Assembly (NCBI RefSeq): GCF_003313465.1
Contig: NZ_KZ845664.1
Coordinates: 186,001 to 250,000 of the forward strand
Origin: Thermoflavimicrobium daqui
GTDB lineage: Bacteria > Bacillota > Bacilli > Thermoactinomycetales > Thermoactinomycetaceae
Direction: 5' to 3'
DNA: 64,000 bases
Below the pieces are notes generated by a model, which was not told the origin of the DNA, did not search any database, and saw nothing but the letters and a program-made list of their open reading frames with translations. Below are positions 60,551-64,000 of this stretch, piece after piece. How positions within the stretch are numbered: the stretch's first letter is position 1; each line of letters opens with the position of its first letter. A program made the position numbers and the translations under genes.

Positions 60551-61762
60551 TTAACCTATCAGCATCCCAGCAATCGTGGCATTCATAAGATTTGCGATCG
60601 TACCCGCTAAAAGAGCTTTTAAACCTAAACGGGCAACATCCGAGCTGCGTTCAGGTGCTAAGCCACCGATCGTACCAATCTGAATAGCAATCGAACCTAA
60701 ATTGGCAAATCCACACAAAGCAAATGTTACAATCGCTACTGTTTTAGCAGATAGATGAGGAATTTCAGGAGCAAATGAAGTATAAGCAACAAATTCATTT
60801 AGAACTAGTTTTTGACCGATAAATCCTCCTGCAGCTATGGCTTCAGACCAAGGGACACCGATAATAAAAGCGACAGGAGATAGGATATAACCCAATATTT
60901 TTTCTAAAGTTATCCCTGTTACTCCAAACCATCCACCAATTCCTCCTAAGATTCCATTGAAAAGAGCGATTAATGAAATGAAAGCGAGTAAAAGCCCTCC
61001 GACATTAATAGCCAGTTTAAGACCATCCAATGCACCACTTGCGATTGCGTCAATCAGGTTGACAGACTGGCTTTTATCAATACTAACTTCTTTTGCACTT
61101 TCTGTATTCCTATCTTCAGGAAAGATAATTTTAGCGATGGTTAAGCTGGCAGGTGCTGCCATGATACTTGCTGTTAAAAGATAAGGCAGTGGAACACCGA
61201 TTAAAGCATAGCTAATCAATGTAGAACCTGCCACAGAGGTAAATCCAGATGTCATAATGGCGAATAATTCGGATGAGGTAAGTTTATCTAAATATAAACG
61301 TATTAATAAGGGGGCTTCTGATTGCCCTAAAAAGACGGTTGCGATCGCGGAAAGTGATTCGACTCGGCTTGTTTTCATCAGCTTGGCAATTGCGCCTCCA
61401 AATACACGGACGATCCACTGAATAATTCCAAAGTAATATAAAACTCCGATTAAGGCTCCTAGGAAAATAATAACAGGTAGTACTTGTAACGCAAAAATAG
61501 GTGGTTTATTAGGTTGAATCAATCCACCAAATAAAAATTGGATTCCTGCGTTGGCAAAGTTAATTAAGGCTTGTACTTTTAGACTAAGCCATTTTAATGC
61601 AGCCTGCCCAAGGGACCATTTTAAAACGATCAAAGCAAATAGAAATTGAATCAAAAAGCCAATAACTACTGTACGAAGTCGAATTTCTTTTTTATTGTTG
61701 GACAACAAAAAAGAAATCAAAAAAAGAAAAGCAATTCCAACCAAACCCCAAAGTATTTTCAT
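60551..61762 (-). CDS. nupC: Concentrative nucleoside transporter (NupC family)
   Basis: A 403-residue carrier with N-terminal helices (KILWGLVGIAFLFLISFLLS), a gate domain AIATVFLGQSEAPLLIRLYLDKLTSSELFAIMTSGFTSVAGS (QSEAP and the conserved GFxxxAG) and the C-terminal GFANLGSIAIQIGTIGGLAP. It imports nucleosides with Na+ or H+, possibly linked to the purine catabolism in this window. ATG 61762 follows AGAGGTG by 6; GTG 61771 is part of that motif and is rejected. No purine riboswitch is visible upstream. Confidence 0.93.
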   Translation of the reverse strand: MKILWGLVGIAFLFLISFLLSNNKKEIRLRTVVIGFLIQFLFALIVLKWSLGQAALKWLSLKVQALINFANAGIQFLFGGLIQPNKPPIFALQVLPVIIFLGALIGVLYYFGIIQWIVRVFGGAIAKLMKTSRVESLSAIATVFLGQSEAPLLIRLYLDKLTSSELFAIMTSGFTSVAGSTLISYALIGVPLPYLLTASIMAAPASLTIAKIIFPEDRNTESAKEVSIDKSQSVNLIDAIASGALDGLKLAINVGGLLLAFISLIALFNGILGGIGGWFGVTGITLEKILGYILSPVAFIIGVPWSEAIAAGGFIGQKLVLNEFVAYTSFAPEIPHLSAKTVAIVTFALCGFANLGSIAIQIGTIGGLAPERSSDVARLGLKALLAGTIANLMNATIAGMLIG

Positions 61763-62013
61763 CTCAAGCACCTCTATTTATAACATCAGTAGACTATTTT
61801 TATCTTAGACTTTGTTGTAAGTATGCATTAAATGTCTGTGGATTATCCATAGAGTTTAGTTGGTAACTAAGTATTGTTCCTAATAATTACTCGATTAAAA
61901 AATAGATGTTTATGTATTATTTGAATAATATACTTATGTCTAACACATAATCTCTTCTTTTCCATATCTTAGTTATGTAATAGGAGAACTAAGAGGGAAA
62001 GGATGTGTAATGG

Positions 62014-62253
62014 TTGAGATTTCCAATGGTAATCCGATTAAGACGTGGTCAGCGAGTTCGAGTACTTTGTGGAAATCGAATCTTAAATCGAGAAAGATTT
62101 CGTATTCGTTCAGGAGAGGCTCTTTTGGTTTCGTGTGGCGTAGAGCGTTTTCTGTTTATTTGTGGAGTTGCCCCATTCCGAATTATTCGGAGACGCGTTC
62201 CGGAAGACACACTAGTAACTGTAAGATGTAGAAGAAGAAGAGATTTTATATAG
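62014..62253 (+). CDS. Small arginine-rich protein
   Basis: About 79 residues, very basic (over 20 Arg) with several Cys, alternating beta-like residues: LRRGQRVRVLCGN, RFRIRSGEALLVSCG, RFLFICGVAPFRIIRR. Family not recognised. Codon third positions look like host coding sequence. Start is uncertain: TTG 62014 lies 10 bases after AAAGGA, ATG 62026 has no clear site, and an ATG at 62010 with ideal spacing opens the other frame (73 residues, less protein-like). Confidence 0.45.
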   Translation: MRFPMVIRLRRGQRVRVLCGNRILNRERFRIRSGEALLVSCGVERFLFICGVAPFRIIRRRVPEDTLVTVRCRRRRDFI

Positions 62254-62744
62254 TATCTGGTTAAAATAATTATTCTATAAAATATGAAAAAACTGTTTTG
62301 CCGTAAAACCTTAGAGACCACTGATAACCTGGTTTTCCTTTTCCAATTATTTTGCTTGTTATATTCAGCAAGAGGAAAAGGAAAACCATGATTAGAAACT
62401 ATGAGTTGATTTATGATTTAGTTTTATCCTTAAATTAGTTTGTTTCACAAACAAAGAGAGAGGTAATGAACTAATAAGCTAAAAAATAGCTCCCTTCTCC
62501 TTGATGAAAATGAAAATCCCTGCTGAGCAAGGCTTCTTAAATAGAATAAGATGGGAATGATCAATAGATTGATTCTAATCAACATAACAGTAATATTTAC
62601 AGGAAGTGCTTATGAAAATACTTTAACATTTCTTTTATGTTTTTGGTTTATACTAAATAAAAGAGTATATTTTGTATGAAGAATTTTGTTTTAAGTCCGT
62701 AGAATTAAAAGGAAACAATTTGACTATTGAATAGAGGGTTGCTT
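62254..62744. other. Intergenic region with a large inverted repeat
   Basis: 491 bases without a supported gene. A perfect 15-bp inverted repeat (62330-62344 with 62374-62388) encloses 29 bases, and a short hairpin GTTTGT-TTC-ACAAAC follows near 62440-62455. The remainder is AT-rich leader of the aldo/keto reductase. Confidence 0.5.
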
Positions 62745-63575
62745 ATGATTCGACATATTGCAGATTCAGTTCAATTACATAATGGAATTAAAATGCCTTG
62801 GTTGGGGTTAGGTACTTATAAAGTGAAAGAGGGAAATGAAGCAGAGCAGGCAGTACGTACTGCACTTGAGGTAGGGTATCGTAGTATTGATACAGCTGCT
62901 TTATATCAAAATGAAGAAGGTGTTGGTAAAGCAATTCAAGATTCAGCTGTGTCGCGTGAAGAAGTATTTGTTACTACAAAAGTCTGGAATACAGATCAAG
63001 GATATGATGAAACACTTCGGGCTTTTGAAGAAAGTCGATCAAAGTTAGGATTAGAGTACATAGATTTATATTTGATTCATTGGCCTGTAAAAGAAAAGTT
63101 TAAGGAAACCTGGCGAGCATTGGAAAAATTATATCAAGATGGATGGGTGCGTGCGATTGGTGTGAGTAATTTTCAGATTCATCATTTAGAAGAGCTAAAA
63201 GAAAGTTGTAAAATAAAGCCAATGGTAAATCAAGTAGAGTTTCATCCACTACTTACACAAAGAGAGTTATTAAACTATTGTCAGCAAGAGATGATTCAAT
63301 TAGAAGCTTGGAGTCCTCTAATGAGAGGAAATCAGCTAACCCATCCAACACTGACTCAATTAGCCGCAAAATATCAAAAAACACCAGCACAAATCATTTT
63401 ACGTTGGGATCTACAGCACCAAGTAATTACAATTCCAAAGTCGATTCACGCTGACCGAATAGCAGAAAATGCTGATATCTTTGACTTTGAGCTTTCGGTT
63501 GATGACATGAAACAAATTGATGCTATGAATCAAAACAAGCGATTTGGACAGCATCCAGATCACTTCCAATTTTAG
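62745..63575 (+). CDS. Aldo/keto reductase
   Basis: A 276-residue NADPH-dependent TIM-barrel reductase of the YvgN/YtbE type. LGLGTYKVKEGNEAEQAVRTALEVGYRSIDTAALYQNEEGVG contains the catalytic Asp and Tyr, KVWN the catalytic Lys, IDLYLIHWPV the His, and IPKSIHADRIAENADIFDF the cofactor-binding end. It reduces aldehydes such as methylglyoxal. ATG 62745 is 6 bases from AGAGGG; the longer frame from 62727 includes this site and is rejected. Confidence 0.93.
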   Translation: MIRHIADSVQLHNGIKMPWLGLGTYKVKEGNEAEQAVRTALEVGYRSIDTAALYQNEEGVGKAIQDSAVSREEVFVTTKVWNTDQGYDETLRAFEESRSKLGLEYIDLYLIHWPVKEKFKETWRALEKLYQDGWVRAIGVSNFQIHHLEELKESCKIKPMVNQVEFHPLLTQRELLNYCQQEMIQLEAWSPLMRGNQLTHPTLTQLAAKYQKTPAQIILRWDLQHQVITIPKSIHADRIAENADIFDFELSVDDMKQIDAMNQNKRFGQHPDHFQF

Positions 63576-63581
63576 ATGATA

Positions 63582-63628
63582 TCTTTAGGAGTTGTCTTCA
63601 TTTAAATTAAGAAGCCAACTCCTAAAGA
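63582..63628 (+). terminator. Terminator of the aldo/keto reductase gene
   Basis: Perfect 13-bp stem TCTTTAGGAGTTG/CAACTCCTAAAGA (63582-63594 with 63616-63628) plus an inner TCTTC/GAAGA. Confidence 0.8.
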
Positions 63629-64000
63629 TAAGCTATAAAGCCTCCTTATAAAATCTCCTTATTTGGATTTTTTTCTTTTCTGTTTTGCTTTTTCATGATA
63701 AAATTGATTTGCTTTTATTTGCTTTATACATAATTTTGGGTTAAGACTTAATCGCATCGGCTAAATTGACAAACTTTATTAATCATCGACTTGCTTTAAT
63801 ATTATCGATGATATGATCTATATTTAAAAGATACTAGATGAATGGAACGGTGTGAATATTCCGTCTATTCATAAAGGCTCGTATTCATCTAAATCACTTT
63901 ATCATTACTAGGATTTGAAGTATGGATACTGAGGGGAATCTATAAAACGACCATAAACATTTCGATATTTTGCTATAATTTATTTTATAAATTAGTTAAA
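63629..64000. other. Non-coding end of the window
   Basis: 372 AT-rich bases; I see no gene, repeat copy or strong hairpin. It may be the upstream region of a gene beyond the window. Confidence 0.4.

Noticed and set aside
61772-62009. Purine riboswitch expected before the nucleoside transporter
   Set aside because: The conserved junction sequences of purine riboswitches are not present on either strand.

Overview
The window comes from a low-GC Gram-positive bacterium (Bacillota, Bacillales type). Genes have AGGAGG-like ribosome binding sites and AT-rich third codon positions, and the window carries a T-box leader before thrS, PucR-type regulators, a BshB-like PIG-L deacetylase and a ybcI-ybcF-dabB-dabA bicarbonate operon ordered much as in Bacillus. 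Thermoactinomycetaceae is a possible family, but that is a guess. No rRNA or tRNA gene was seen.

Layout. (1) 1-6306: an operon of split transketolase, a four-carbon acid-sugar kinase (DUF1537), a glyoxylate-carboligase-like ThDP enzyme and a sugar-isomerase-like TIM barrel, followed by an IclR regulator. (2) 6551-20895: a purine/ureide catabolism island with allantoate amidohydrolase, an overlapping OHCU decarboxylase-uricase-HIU hydrolase operon, two PucR regulators (one without its central domain), an NCS2 purine permease, an M20 peptidase, allantoinase and an acetamidase/formamidase-type enzyme. An ArsR/SRPBCC pair and tpx lie inside it. Urate can be followed on paper to allantoate. The glyoxylate released further down is a natural substrate for the carboligase-like enzyme at the left edge. 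Xanthine dehydrogenase and the last ureidoglycolate steps are not in the window. (3) 21084-32537: two tandem ankyrin-plus-propeller proteins, an acetyltransferase-like protein, an Asp/Glu racemase, a GPP34-like protein, topB, a secreted M14 carboxypeptidase and an SMI1/KNR4-like protein. (4) 32650-39096: T-box/thrS, a cupin, a LexA-box-controlled coiled-coil gene, a P450 and a small membrane protein. (5) 39166-45895: cell-wall and surface genes (L,D-transpeptidase, a three-domain amidase, a GH-like secreted protein) with an MFS carrier, a CMD protein and a PIG-L deacetylase. (6) 46795-53581: two small proteins, a DAACS carrier, and a sigma-54 activator facing a GntP permease/3-hydroxybutyrate dehydrogenase operon with a clear -24/-12 promoter. 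(7) 54094-59798: the DAB inorganic-carbon operon, with a promoter and two strong terminator-like hairpins inside it. (8) 59867-64000: an IS3-family relic, a NupC-type nucleoside transporter, a small basic protein and an aldo/keto reductase.

Structure not explained by genes: a family of six interspersed fold-back repeats of about 90-136 bp (five near-complete copies of 118-136 bp and one internally deleted copy) at gene ends; a LexA-type box inside a perfect promoter; a duplicated 19-bp operator-like palindrome upstream of tpx; paired cre-like boxes between pucR and the uricase operon; a one-spacer CRISPR-like repeat; and a terminator-bearing leader before the bicarbonate operon. All calls come from reading the sequence, with no database search.
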